From NCBI GenBank assembly GCA_024695145.1, contig JAILIS010000038.1, positions 1-64,000 on the forward strand: a stretch of 64,000 bases of DNA. Reading direction: 5' to 3'. A program made the position numbers and the translations under genes. The notes beneath the pieces are model-generated. The model saw nothing but the letters and a program-made list of their open reading frames with translations, made no database searches and was not told the origin of the DNA. The DNA comes from Lachnospiraceae bacterium. GTDB taxonomy: Bacteria; Bacillota; Clostridia; Lachnospirales; Lachnospiraceae. How positions within the stretch are numbered: position 1 is the first letter of the stretch; every line of letters starts with the position of its first letter. Positions 1-8,041 of the stretch are shown piece after piece.

Positions 1-2
1 TC

Positions 3-44
3 ATACCGTTTGGAAATGAACGGAAAGAATATGAGGAATTTTGA
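3..44 (+). CDS. Possible C-terminal tail of a gene cut by the window edge
   Basis: One plus-strand frame is open from position 3 to a TGA at 42-44 and reads IPFGNERKEYEEF. The charged end looks like a protein C-terminus, but 13 residues cannot be assigned to a family. A second frame is also open to a TAG at 70-72, so the choice of frame is uncertain. Treat as a hint only. Confidence 0.2.
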   Translation: MPFGNERKEYEEF

Positions 45-62
45 ACCTATAAACAAACGCAA

Positions 63-131
63 AAACGGATAGCGCACCGTTGGTGCGAAACGCTTGTACC
101 GCTCATGCGGTACAGGCGTACCGTTTATCCG
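63..131. other. Structured intergenic element, three-way-junction-like
   Basis: Three nested inverted repeats are visible. CGCACC (73-78) pairs with GGTGCG (82-87). TGTACCGC (95-102) pairs with GCGGTACA (107-114) around TCAT. CGGATA (66-71) pairs with TATCCG (126-131) and encloses both. A competing outer pairing also exists: AAACGG (63-68) with CCGTTT (121-126). It may be a structured RNA, a terminator region of the upstream gene or a palindromic repeat. No U-tract follows, so a simple terminator is unlikely. Confidence 0.5.
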
Positions 132-210
132 AATTGTGCACCTCTTAAAGAAAGATTTATGCGTATTATAAGATTTCACTTGAGCGAAAAATGCAGAATT
201 ATTAATATAC

Positions 211-244
211 AGAAAAAGAGCCAAACCATTACGGTTGGCTCTTT
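211..244 (-). terminator. Rho-independent terminator of the GNAT/small-protein pair
   Basis: Read on the minus strand, GAGCCAACC and GGTTTGGCTC form a strong stem with a short loop, followed directly by a run of five T. It lies just after the stop codon of the 58-residue gene, the expected place for the operon end. The AAAGAG/CTCTTT flanks make it partly bidirectional. Confidence 0.8.
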
Positions 245-257
245 GATTTCATAGAGG

Positions 258-434
258 TTATAATGCCGACATAAACATGTTTTTTTCAGAATCAGTCAAT
301 TCGATGGCTTTTACACCTTTGTTACGGGCGTATTGAACCAATCCTTTATAATCAATTCTGATATTTGGAAGTTGACTTGGCATAATCGCCTTTCCTGTTG
401 TTATAATCTTATAACTTTTCGCTTGTTTCGTCAT
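258..434 (-). CDS. Small conserved hypothetical protein, partner of the GNAT gene
   Basis: A 58-residue protein beginning MTKQAKSYKIITTGKAIMPS. The start at 434 is preferred because GGAGG lies 9 bases upstream; a longer frame starting at 455 has no such site. It overlaps the end of the acetyltransferase-like gene by 26 bases, so the two are translationally coupled. The sequence is basic, has no membrane segment and no motif I can name with confidence. Context (a two-gene unit with its own promoter and terminator in AT-rich DNA) suggests mobile accessory cargo, possibly a toxin-antitoxin-like or resistance pair, but this is inference. Function unknown. Confidence 0.7.
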   Translation of the reverse strand: MTKQAKSYKIITTGKAIMPSQLPNIRIDYKGLVQYARNKGVKAIELTDSEKNMFMSAL

Positions 435-960
435 AGCTATAATCCTCCACAACACTTACGGCTGAGCTGTCTGCAATTAAGAAATGAAAATCGTGAAGAA
501 TACCAATGGGTTCCGCACCAAACCATTTTACATAATGAGCCAGCTTCTTAGCGTCCTTTGCAAAGCCAAAAATTGCCCCACCGTAACCATATTCAACAGA
601 TTTACGTATTGCTATCGCAAATAAGTGCCCTCCTACTCCTACATACCGTTGATTTCCACGACCGCAGATTTCAATATTATTATGCGGAGCAGCCACCATC
701 CATGCAACATATAAAGCATCTCTGTTGCGACGCGGGTCAATAGCCACAAGACCTTCAACTTCGTCAGAGCCTTTTAAGAATAAGCCATAAATATCATTTT
801 CCTTTGAGAGGGTTACCCAATTTTCATACCATTGTGTCCTTTCTGTGAATTGCGAAAGAATGGTCTTTGAATTGATTTTTTTTACCTCCGTCGGAAATTC
901 TTCATTGCTACCTATCTTTTTAAGACAATGCGTTAGTTCGTCAATTTCGACACATATCAT
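409..960 (-). CDS. GNAT-type N-acetyltransferase-like protein
   Basis: A 183-residue protein. Residues around 105-125 read RYVGVGGHLFAIAIRKSVEY, which fits the acetyl-CoA binding motif A of GNAT enzymes (R/Q-x-x-G-x-G/A followed by a helix). The HYVKWFGAEPIG segment after it fits the motif B strand-turn. Length is in the usual GNAT range. AAGGAGG precedes the ATG at 960. It is the first gene of a two-gene minus-strand unit and overlaps the downstream small gene. The AT-rich base use differs from the glycan genes beginning at 1613. The substrate cannot be told; protein, aminoglycoside or small-molecule acetylation are all possible. Confidence 0.7.
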   Translation of the reverse strand: MICVEIDELTHCLKKIGSNEEFPTEVKKINSKTILSQFTERTQWYENWVTLSKENDIYGLFLKGSDEVEGLVAIDPRRNRDALYVAWMVAAPHNNIEICGRGNQRYVGVGGHLFAIAIRKSVEYGYGGAIFGFAKDAKKLAHYVKWFGAEPIGILHDFHFLIADSSAVSVVEDYSYDETSEKL

Positions 961-1246
961 ATCTTACTTCCTCCTTCTATATTGTATCATAATCTATATA
1001 AAATGAGGGTTCAGATATGTCCCCTCATCAAAAATAGATTGAATCGGGGAAACCCCTATGCTGTTTTTTCTCCCTTACTGATAAATACCCTTAATAGTAT
1101 TATGTCAGTTTTGGGAATAAATATAAACTCTTCCTTTATTACTTGGTTTTCCAAGTCATATAACTTACTTACCACTGGCTTTTGGTTATTGTACTATGTA
1201 CCCTCTATCTTTCGACTAAACATAAAGGATATTTATTTACACCTTA
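961..1246 (-). promoter_or_regulatory. Long 5' leader of the GNAT gene with hairpins
   Basis: The minus-strand promoter at 1247-1275 lies about 280 bases before the start codon at 960, so the transcript has a long leader. On the minus strand it contains an ACTTGG-AAAA-CCAAGT hairpin, a GGGG-TTT-CCCC hairpin and a short reading frame encoding MFSRKIEGT. This layout is reminiscent of attenuation leaders of resistance genes in Firmicutes, but no specific family is recognised. The plus-strand 94-codon frame across this region is low-complexity and is not supported. Confidence 0.4.
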
Positions 1247-1275
1247 ATTATAGCATTTTTGCATAAAATAAGCAA
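1247..1275 (-). promoter_or_regulatory. Sigma-A type promoter for the GNAT unit
   Basis: On the minus strand TTGCTT (1275-1270) is followed by exactly 17 bases and TATAAT (1252-1247). An inverted repeat, AAGCAACC near 1270 and GGTTGCTT near 1312, overlaps the -35 region and could be an operator or structural element. Confidence 0.7.
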
Positions 1276-1541
1276 CCAAAGGCTTTTGGCTGCATTCTTA
1301 CCCGTGGGAGGGTTGCTTGTAAATATATAAGACCCAATGGTCTGTACAGTAGGCAATAACATAAATAACAATAACTTGTTTACATTTTCTATTTTACATG
1401 TTTTTTCGGCAAAATCAATAAAAATCTCAAAAAAGAACTGTTAGATCGGGGCATCATACTGTCAGAGTAAATGCAACACTTCTTTCCCAGTAAGGAAAAA
1501 TATGGTTATAAAAAGAATAAAAACTGTAAACATGGAAAGGG
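1276..1541. other. AT-rich non-coding spacer
   Basis: Apart from the right arm of the inverted repeat near 1312 I see no gene, no strong hairpin and no recognisable mobile-element end here. The composition is clearly more AT-rich than the glycan locus to the right, so the spacer probably marks the junction between the accessory pair and that locus. Confidence 0.5.
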
Positions 1542-1570
1542 TTCACACTTTTGTGAAATCAATGTATAAT
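1542..1570 (+). promoter_or_regulatory. Promoter of the first glycan operon
   Basis: TTCACA (1542-1547), a 17-base spacer and a perfect TATAAT (1565-1570). Transcription should start near 1577, giving a leader of about 35 bases that carries AAGGAG before the ATG at 1613. Confidence 0.8.
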
Positions 1571-1612
1571 ATATGGGATTTTTTTAACGCAATTTATAAA
1601 GGAGAATGAGAA

Positions 1613-2932
1613 ATGAGCTTAGCTGAGGATATCAGAGAGGGTAAAGAGAAGATCGCGCTTGTAGGTCTTGGTTACGTCGGGATGCCGATTGCGGTTGCTT
1701 TTGCGAGAAAGGCAAAGGTTGTGGGCTTTGATCTTAACAAAGAGAAGATTGAGGCATACAAGGCAGGAAAGGATCCCACAAAGGAAGTCGGGGATGACGC
1801 TATAGCAAAGACTACGGTAGAGTTTACGTCTGACCCCACTGATCTTAAGAGCGCAAAGTTTCATATCGTTGCTGTACCGACACCGATCAACCAGGATAAA
1901 ACGCCGGATCTGTATCCTGTAGAATCTGCGAGTGAACTGCTTGGGCGCAATCTTACAAAAGGCTCGATAGTTGTATATGAGTCGACCGTTTATCCCGGAG
2001 TTACGGAAGATATCTGTGTTCCGATACTTGAGCGTGAGTCGGGATTAAAATGCGGAGTAGACTTCAAGATAGGATATTCTCCGGAGCGTATCAATCCCGG
2101 AGACAAGGTACACCGCCTCGAGAACATCAAGAAGATCGTATCAGGTATGGATGCTGAGACACTTGAGGAAGTGGCTAATGTGTATGAAATGGTCATAGAG
2201 GCCGGTGTTCACAGGGCAAGTTGTATCAAGGTCGCTGAGGCTGCGAAAGTTGTCGAGAACTCCCAGAGGGATATCAATATAGCTTTCATCAACGAACTTG
2301 CCATGGCATTTGATAAGATGGGTATCGATACGAACGAAGTCATTGATGCAATGAACACGAAGTGGAATGCTCTCGGCTTCAGGCCCGGCCTTGTCGGAGG
2401 ACACTGCATCGGTGTTGATCCGTATTACTTTGTGTATGAGGCAGAGCGTCTCGGTTATCACTCGCGCATTATTTCCGCGGGACGTCAGATCAACGACGAT
2501 ATGCCCGGATATGTAGGAAAGCAGATAGTAAAGCAGCTTGTTCTTGCAGGCAAGAAGGTAAGAGATGCCAAGATAGTGTTCTTCGGAGCTACATTCAAGG
2601 AGAACTGTCCCGATGTTCGTAATTCCAAGATCATGGAGATTCTTGACTATCTCGCACAGTATGATATGCATCCGGTCCTTGTCGATACATGGGCTGATCC
2701 GAATGAGGTAAAGCGTGCATACGGCTATGATCTTGAAAGTGAAAAGAACTCATATGATGCCGACTGCATAGTGCTTGCGGTGGCTCACGAAGGATATAAG
2801 ATGCGCTCACTCAAGGAATGGGATTCGTTCTTCAAGAGTGGCACTAATGATGAGAAGGTCATAATCGATATCAAGGGAATACTTGATAATGCTGAGGTTA
2901 CCAAGGCGGGATACAGATATTGGAGGTTATGA
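1613..2932 (+). CDS. UDP-N-acetyl-hexosamine 6-dehydrogenase (WbpO/TviB type)
   Basis: Oxidises C6 of UDP-GlcNAc or UDP-GalNAc to the uronic acid in two NAD-dependent steps, in the cytoplasm. The N-terminus carries the Rossmann motif VGLGYVGMPIA (residues 17-27). The central domain has the family helix with EAAKVVENSQRDINIAF. GGHCIGVDPYY near residue 263 holds the catalytic cysteine. The C-terminal UDP-binding domain includes FFGATFKENCPDVRNS. At 439 residues it is full length. The N-terminal pattern FDLNKEKIEAYKAGKDPTKEV is closest in kind to WbpO/TviB (Vi antigen VipA) enzymes, though a WbpA role is also possible. It opens an operon with an aminotransferase and a 2-epimerase; GGAGG for the next gene overlaps its 3' end. 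Confidence 0.93.
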   Translation: MSLAEDIREGKEKIALVGLGYVGMPIAVAFARKAKVVGFDLNKEKIEAYKAGKDPTKEVGDDAIAKTTVEFTSDPTDLKSAKFHIVAVPTPINQDKTPDLYPVESASELLGRNLTKGSIVVYESTVYPGVTEDICVPILERESGLKCGVDFKIGYSPERINPGDKVHRLENIKKIVSGMDAETLEEVANVYEMVIEAGVHRASCIKVAEAAKVVENSQRDINIAFINELAMAFDKMGIDTNEVIDAMNTKWNALGFRPGLVGGHCIGVDPYYFVYEAERLGYHSRIISAGRQINDDMPGYVGKQIVKQLVLAGKKVRDAKIVFFGATFKENCPDVRNSKIMEILDYLAQYDMHPVLVDTWADPNEVKRAYGYDLESEKNSYDADCIVLAVAHEGYKMRSLKEWDSFFKSGTNDEKVIIDIKGILDNAEVTKAGYRYWRL

Positions 2933-2936
2933 TCAC

Positions 2937-4112
2937 ATGGCAAATATACAGTTTCGGGATCTTCAGAGGCAGTATGAACATATCAAGGATCAGATAGATA
3001 GCAGAGTATCATCGGTTGTTACCTCATCTCGCTTTATATCAGGGCCAGAGGTGAAAGAACTTGAATCGGTACTTGCTGAATATGTCGGGGTTAAGCACTG
3101 TATTACATGTGCAAACGGTACCGACGCTATCTCTATAGCACTTATGGCACATGGTGTCGGGGAAGGCGATGCCGTATTCGTACCTGATTTTACATTCTTT
3201 TCTTCCGGAGAGTGTCCCGCAACGGTCGGTGCGACTCCGGTATTTGTAGATGTTGACGACGAAACCTATAATATGAATCCGGTAAGCCTTGAAGCAGCTG
3301 TAGAAGCTGTTATAAAAGAGGGTCAATATAAGCCGAAGGCAGTTGTTGCGGTAGACCTTTTCGGTCAGCCATTTGACGTTCCTGCGATAAAGGCTGTGTG
3401 TAAGAAGTATGATCTTCTGCTGCTCGAAGACGGTGCACAGGGATTCGGCGGAAGCTATAAAGATGATAGCGGTGTAAGGATGGCCTGCAGCCTCGGAGAT
3501 ATCGCAACTACATCGTTCTTCCCGGCCAAGCCCCTCGGATGCTACGGTGATGGCGGTGCGATCTTTACAAATGATGATAATATCGCACTTCTTTGCCGTT
3601 CGATCGCAGTTCACGGCAAGGATACTCAGAACCTTGATGATCCGAATGCGAAGTACAACAATATCAGACTCGGCCTGAACAGCCGCCTTGATACGCTGCA
3701 GGCGGGAGTAGTGCTTGGAAAGTTTGATACATTTAAAGATGAAGAGCTTGAGGGCATCAATAAGGTTGCAGATAAGTACTCGCAGCTTCTGGGTGATGTT
3801 TCGGGAATTAAGCTTCCGGTTGTAAAGCCCGGTATGTTCTCTTCATGGGCGCAGTACACGCTTCAGCTTCCTGAAGGAGCCGACAGAGCCGCTATACAAA
3901 AGAGATTAAAAGACGACGGGATCCCGACAAACATATACTATATCAAACCCATGCATCTGCAGGGTGCATTTGCGGGAACAAGATCTGCGGTAGCGACATG
4001 CCCCATAACGGAGAAGCTCTGCAAAACGGTTCTCTGCCTTCCGATACATCCGTACCTAACGGACAGCGAGATTGAGCTTGTGGCTGCAAAGCTGAAGGAA
4101 GCGATCGGATGA
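2937..4112 (+). CDS. DegT/DnrJ/EryC1/StrS sugar aminotransferase (WbpE-like)
   Basis: PLP-dependent aminotransferase acting on a keto nucleotide sugar. The start at 2937 (MANIQFRDLQRQYEHIKDQ) is chosen because GGAGG lies 10 bases before it; a longer frame begins inside the upstream gene. The segment TSFFPAKPLGCYGDGGAIF near residue 186 contains the Schiff-base lysine, and LLLEDGAQGFGG holds the aspartate that contacts the PLP nitrogen. The N-terminus IQFRDLQRQYEHIKDQI resembles WbpE, which makes the 3-amino group in UDP-GlcNAc(3NAc)A synthesis. With the dehydrogenase before it and the 2-epimerase after it, a 2,3-diacetamido uronic acid route is likely. The 3-dehydrogenase (WbpB) and N-acetyltransferase (WbpD) of that route are not seen. 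Confidence 0.9.
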   Translation: MANIQFRDLQRQYEHIKDQIDSRVSSVVTSSRFISGPEVKELESVLAEYVGVKHCITCANGTDAISIALMAHGVGEGDAVFVPDFTFFSSGECPATVGATPVFVDVDDETYNMNPVSLEAAVEAVIKEGQYKPKAVVAVDLFGQPFDVPAIKAVCKKYDLLLLEDGAQGFGGSYKDDSGVRMACSLGDIATTSFFPAKPLGCYGDGGAIFTNDDNIALLCRSIAVHGKDTQNLDDPNAKYNNIRLGLNSRLDTLQAGVVLGKFDTFKDEELEGINKVADKYSQLLGDVSGIKLPVVKPGMFSSWAQYTLQLPEGADRAAIQKRLKDDGIPTNIYYIKPMHLQGAFAGTRSAVATCPITEKLCKTVLCLPIHPYLTDSEIELVAAKLKEAIG

Positions 4113-5188
4113 AGGTTGTCACGGTTGTCGGGGCGAGACCCCAGTTTATAAAGGCAGCTGTGGTATCTCATGTGCTTCGAGACCGTCATACGGAAGTGCT
4201 GATCCATACCGGGCAGCACTATGATTACAACATGTCTGAGCAGTTCTTCAAAGAGCTTGATATCCCCGATCCCGATTATAATCTCGGGATTTCCGGCGGT
4301 ACACACGCACAGATGACAGGCAGGATGATGATCGCCATAGAAGAGGTACTGATGAAGGAAAAGCCCGACTGGCTGCTCCTTTACGGTGATACGAATTCCA
4401 CGCTTGCAGCGGCGATCGCGGCAGCAAAGCTTCACATCAGGATATGTCATGTGGAGGCGGGGACGCGGACACACAGTATGACCAATCCGGAAGAGCTCAA
4501 TCGGATATGTACGGATCACGTATCTTCGCTGTTACTCGCCTGTACGAAAAGCGGTATGGAAGGCCTTGAGGCCGAGGGACTTTCTGACAGAGGCCATATG
4601 GTCGGCGATCCGATGTATGACGCTTTCTTACAGTACTCGGTAAAGAGAGAAATTAAAGATATAGTATTGAAGACCCCCGATGGAGATGAGTTTGACGTAC
4701 CTGACGGATACTATTATCTGACATGCCATCGCGAAGAGAATACGAACAAAGAAGATGCGCTGCTTGAGATATTCCGGGCTATGGAATCACTTGATCTTCC
4801 GACAGTATATCCGGTTCATCCGAGAAACAAAGAGCGGGCATCTAGGCTTGTAAGAGATAACGGTTTTAAGAACATCCTTTTGTGCGAACCGGTCGGATAT
4901 CTTGAGAGCACCGCACTCGTGCGAAATGCTAAGAGTGTAGTTACGGATTCGGGCGGGCTGCAGCGTGAAGCGTTCTTTGCAAAGAAGAAATGCGTCACCG
5001 TACTTGATTTTGTCGTATGGCCTGAGACGATGACAGGACACAGGAACGAGCTTTCCGTGCCTGTTGCGGATGAGATCATAAAGCGACTTAATACGCCGCA
5101 GGTCATTGACGGCGATGATGAACCGTTCGGAGACGGCAACGCTGCAGAAAGAATAGTTGAATTGATGGAGAGATACCAAAACATATGA
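4109..5188 (+). CDS. Non-hydrolysing UDP-N-acetylglucosamine 2-epimerase (WecB/WbpI family)
   Basis: Interconverts UDP-GlcNAc and UDP-ManNAc, or the 3-acetamido uronate equivalents in a WbpI role. The N-terminus MKVVTVVGARPQFIKAA is the family signature. LYGDTNSTLAAAIAA and HVEAGTRTHSMTNPEE (family form HVEAGLRT) follow, then YLTCHREENT and VTDSGGLQREA in the C-terminal UDP-binding half. At 359 residues it is complete. Its ATG overlaps the stop of the aminotransferase by 4 bases and its stop overlaps the next start by 4, so it sits in a tightly coupled operon. Given its neighbours a WbpI-like step is as plausible as plain WecB. Confidence 0.92.
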   Translation: MKVVTVVGARPQFIKAAVVSHVLRDRHTEVLIHTGQHYDYNMSEQFFKELDIPDPDYNLGISGGTHAQMTGRMMIAIEEVLMKEKPDWLLLYGDTNSTLAAAIAAAKLHIRICHVEAGTRTHSMTNPEELNRICTDHVSSLLLACTKSGMEGLEAEGLSDRGHMVGDPMYDAFLQYSVKREIKDIVLKTPDGDEFDVPDGYYYLTCHREENTNKEDALLEIFRAMESLDLPTVYPVHPRNKERASRLVRDNGFKNILLCEPVGYLESTALVRNAKSVVTDSGGLQREAFFAKKKCVTVLDFVVWPETMTGHRNELSVPVADEIIKRLNTPQVIDGDDEPFGDGNAAERIVELMERYQNI

Positions 5189-5814
5189 CAGCACTTAACA
5201 TGTGGATCTGCCTTGCTGCGATGGCGGTATTTGTATATGTGGTCATAAAGAGGGCACGGATAGATCTCGATCCGGGTGATGTTTTGGTATTTATCTGCGC
5301 ATTTGTATATGTTTTAGGCTCGGTAGGTTACAGATACCGGGCACTTTTTATGGCTGTAGGGTTTACGGCGATCTATCAGCTCGGAAAGGTTTTGATGGCT
5401 GTTTTGAAGACTGTACCGGATACTGCCAGAGATGACAGTAAGTCTGTTCGTATGGCCGGCACGGGAATACTGATAGCAGAGGCAGTTATCTTTGTGATAC
5501 TTATACTTACAAGCAAAGAGCCGAGATTCGGGATCGGATGGAGAGCAGGTATACCTTCGCTGTTTGTATGCGCGACATTTTTCGTATATACGCTCGTTAA
5601 CACATATTTTGTCTGGAAGAAGTGCCCCGGCGCCTTCAAGTATGTCCTTATAGCCGTATTTATTGCAGTAACTTTCTTAAACGTTAAGTTTGCGGCAGCG
5701 GAGGATAACGGTATATTTCTCTGCCTTCAAGTATTTGTCTCGGGCATGATCAGGGGACTGTACGGAAAGTTTATCTCACCTCGCAGATGGGAGAGCAGTT
5801 TATGGATAAATTAA
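5185..5814 (+). CDS. Polytopic membrane protein, short relative of the next gene
   Basis: A 209-residue protein with about six hydrophobic segments and no family motif I recognise. Its N-terminal third, DPGDVLVFI...FTAIYQLGKVL, resembles the start of the next protein, DIGDVALVL...YLAVYQLGKRI, in both spacing and motif. It looks like a shortened paralogue lacking the long C-terminal half. Start codon overlaps the epimerase stop (ATGA) and GGAGAG lies upstream. A role in polymer export, assembly or regulation of the larger neighbour is conceivable, but the sequence alone gives no function. Confidence 0.75.
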   Translation: MTALNMWICLAAMAVFVYVVIKRARIDLDPGDVLVFICAFVYVLGSVGYRYRALFMAVGFTAIYQLGKVLMAVLKTVPDTARDDSKSVRMAGTGILIAEAVIFVILILTSKEPRFGIGWRAGIPSLFVCATFFVYTLVNTYFVWKKCPGAFKYVLIAVFIAVTFLNVKFAAAEDNGIFLCLQVFVSGMIRGLYGKFISPRRWESSLWIN

Positions 5815-6923
5815 AACTGTTTGATTACAAGCTGGAATTTGATATCGGTGATGTTGCGCTTGTTCTCGGTGCGACTTTTTTCCAGCTGTTCTCAAACGGT
5901 GATGCTTTCAGTTCGTTCTACTATTCTCTTCTCTATTTAGCTGTATATCAGCTCGGAAAGAGAATTGCCGCGAAGGGGAAGTATGAGCCGGAGGTTAAAT
6001 CTGCGGTTGCAGTATTTCTCATTGCTCTTGTATGGATGATAAGAGGCCTTATCAACTATTCCATGCGCCCTCAAGGCGAGACGGAAGACTGGGTCGGCTG
6101 GGGAAGAGACGGTATCGTGACGCCGAGGACCCAGTTTGAAGGATATCTTGTACTCATGGCAGCATTTCTCGGATTCTTTGTGATCCTTATACTGAAGAAG
6201 AAGTTTGTTATGGGTGTTATAGGTATCGCAATGTCGCTTGTGTGCATATATACGGCGACCAATGTGAACGGAAGGTTCGCGCTTGGTGCCGCGGTTTGTG
6301 CGGGGGCGTGTGTGATATTCATGTATTATATCGATACGAAAGCATACAGGACTGTTGTCGGCAGGATCCTGCTGATCCTTCTGGCTGTTGGTATAGCTTC
6401 GATTCCGGTGATGTATGCATTTAACATTCTCGGATTCAGAACAAGGTATGAAGGCTCGTTCCTGTCCGGGAGTGGGGGGATTTTTACCAATGTAAGGTTT
6501 CTCTATTTCGTTCAGCAGATCAAACTGTTTTGGGAACGTCCCAACGGAAGCTGGGATGTCCCGCTTTTCGGATATTACTCATATGACAAGGGATACTATG
6601 TTCATAATTTCTGGCTCGATGAGGGTAGATTCGGGAGCGTGTATTCGGCGATCGCATTTGTGATCTTTACGGTTACGAATATTGTCAGTGCGTTCAAGGT
6701 GTGGCTTCGCAGCAAGAGTGTTTACAAATACGCGCTGCTGTCTGTTTTTGTCGGAATAACGATGTATATGGCTCTTGAGGTTGTTATCTTCAGGATATAT
6801 GTGATAACCGTATCGATATTTATCGGGGGACTCCTTCGCGGAGTGGTGAATTCGATGAGAACGCAGGAGGGTGCGCAGCGTACGGGCTTTAGAGAGATTC
6901 TGGTTGGATTTGAATGGAGGTAG
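5802..6923 (+). CDS. Polytopic membrane protein, O-antigen polymerase/ligase-like
   Basis: About 373 residues with roughly nine to ten hydrophobic segments. The start at 5802 (MDKLKLFDYKLEF) has GGGAGAG 7 bases upstream; the frame start at 5787 has none. The long extracytoplasmic part contains NGRFALG and HNFWLDEGRFGSVYSAI. This resembles the H-N-x-[FWY]-L...G pattern seen in the large loop of Wzy/WaaL-type polymerases and ligases. It overlaps the previous gene by 13 bases. In a nucleotide-sugar operon with an acyltransferase, a polymerase or ligase role is likely, but the family is highly divergent and I cannot exclude an unrelated membrane protein. Confidence 0.7.
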   Translation: MDKLKLFDYKLEFDIGDVALVLGATFFQLFSNGDAFSSFYYSLLYLAVYQLGKRIAAKGKYEPEVKSAVAVFLIALVWMIRGLINYSMRPQGETEDWVGWGRDGIVTPRTQFEGYLVLMAAFLGFFVILILKKKFVMGVIGIAMSLVCIYTATNVNGRFALGAAVCAGACVIFMYYIDTKAYRTVVGRILLILLAVGIASIPVMYAFNILGFRTRYEGSFLSGSGGIFTNVRFLYFVQQIKLFWERPNGSWDVPLFGYYSYDKGYYVHNFWLDEGRFGSVYSAIAFVIFTVTNIVSAFKVWLRSKSVYKYALLSVFVGITMYMALEVVIFRIYVITVSIFIGGLLRGVVNSMRTQEGAQRTGFREILVGFEWR

Positions 6924-6927
6924 ATTG

Positions 6928-8034
6928 ATGAGTGCTAAGACGGGTGGAAAAAGAGTATATTTTGAGGTGATGAGGGTGATAGCCTGCTTTCTGGTCGTAT
7001 TCGGACATTCTCCGGGACTCATGCTTTATGCGCAGTCTGAAGGGATCAAGCAGGTCATATATATGTTCATTGCCATGGTGACATGCACATGTGTGCCGCT
7101 CTTTTTCCTCGTTAGCGGTGCACTGCTGTTCAAAAAGGACGAGGATTTCATGCGCGTCTTCAAAAAGCGTGTTTCGAAGATAGCCGCACTGATCCTGATC
7201 TTTGACATTGTGCTCATACTTACAAGGTACTTTATAGTGCTGCGTAAAGGTGAAGAGTTCGGCTATACGATAAAGGACTTTGTATTGTGGATACTCTCAA
7301 ATGAGGGTCCGTACTTTACGGCCTACTGGTTCTTATATGCATATCTTGGAATGCTTCTGATCCTGCCGTTCTTGCAGAGGATCGCAAAAGGGCTTACGAA
7401 GGCCGAGTTTATCGCTATTATTGCTCTTAGGTTTTTGACATCAACTATCATTCCTATAGCAAACCTTATTCTCCAGGTAAACGGCTCGGATACGGTCATT
7501 AAGCTGTCGCCTGATTTTGACGTGCCGTTTGCATTTGCCAGGGTATTCTTCTACACGATGATCGGGTTCTATCTTGAATACAATATCGATATCGAGAAGA
7601 TAAAGGGTAAGCATATAGCCATACTGTCGCTGTCTGCTGTTGCAGGTATCATCGTTGCCATGGCGTGCATCTATGCCAGGGCGCCGCTTATCGGAGAGTG
7701 GCAGCACAATGACAGCACCGTGTCCGATTACTACTCGACGATGGTACTGTTTATCCTCATCAAATATTTCTATACGGTCTGGTCGAAGAAGGCTGATGAG
7801 AAGAAGCGTGAGCGCTTTGACAATTTCATCTGTTTTGTCAGCTCGAAGACGCTCGGCATATATATGCTCGCACCGATCTTCTATGCGGTTCTTGCAAAAC
7901 CTTACTTCGGATACTTTGATGAGCGCCTGCCGCTCATAATCTCATCGATCATATGGACCGTTCTGTGCCTGGCACTCGGGTCTGCGATCACGTTTGTGCT
8001 GCAGAAAGTTCCGGGGCTGAAGAAGATACTGTGA
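6928..8034 (+). CDS. Acyltransferase family 3 membrane protein
   Basis: Integral membrane O-acyltransferase (OafA/WecH-like superfamily) that would transfer acetyl or another acyl group to a surface sugar. The start at 6928 has GGAGGT 8 bases upstream. The first membrane helix carries YFEVMRVIACFLVVFGHS, matching the R-x(6-10)-V-x-x-G-H signature with the likely catalytic histidine. About ten hydrophobic segments follow over 368 residues, the usual size without a C-terminal SGNH domain. It lies in the same operon as the polymerase-like gene and directly before a histidine phosphatase. Confidence 0.85.
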   Translation: MSAKTGGKRVYFEVMRVIACFLVVFGHSPGLMLYAQSEGIKQVIYMFIAMVTCTCVPLFFLVSGALLFKKDEDFMRVFKKRVSKIAALILIFDIVLILTRYFIVLRKGEEFGYTIKDFVLWILSNEGPYFTAYWFLYAYLGMLLILPFLQRIAKGLTKAEFIAIIALRFLTSTIIPIANLILQVNGSDTVIKLSPDFDVPFAFARVFFYTMIGFYLEYNIDIEKIKGKHIAILSLSAVAGIIVAMACIYARAPLIGEWQHNDSTVSDYYSTMVLFILIKYFYTVWSKKADEKKRERFDNFICFVSSKTLGIYMLAPIFYAVLAKPYFGYFDERLPLIISSIIWTVLCLALGSAITFVLQKVPGLKKIL

Positions 8035-8041
8035 GGAGAAA

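Noticed and set aside
982..1266. A 94-codon plus-strand reading frame in the AT-rich spacer
   Set aside because: Low-complexity composition, no ribosome site, no recognisable motif, and it lies across the minus-strand leader and promoter of the GNAT gene.
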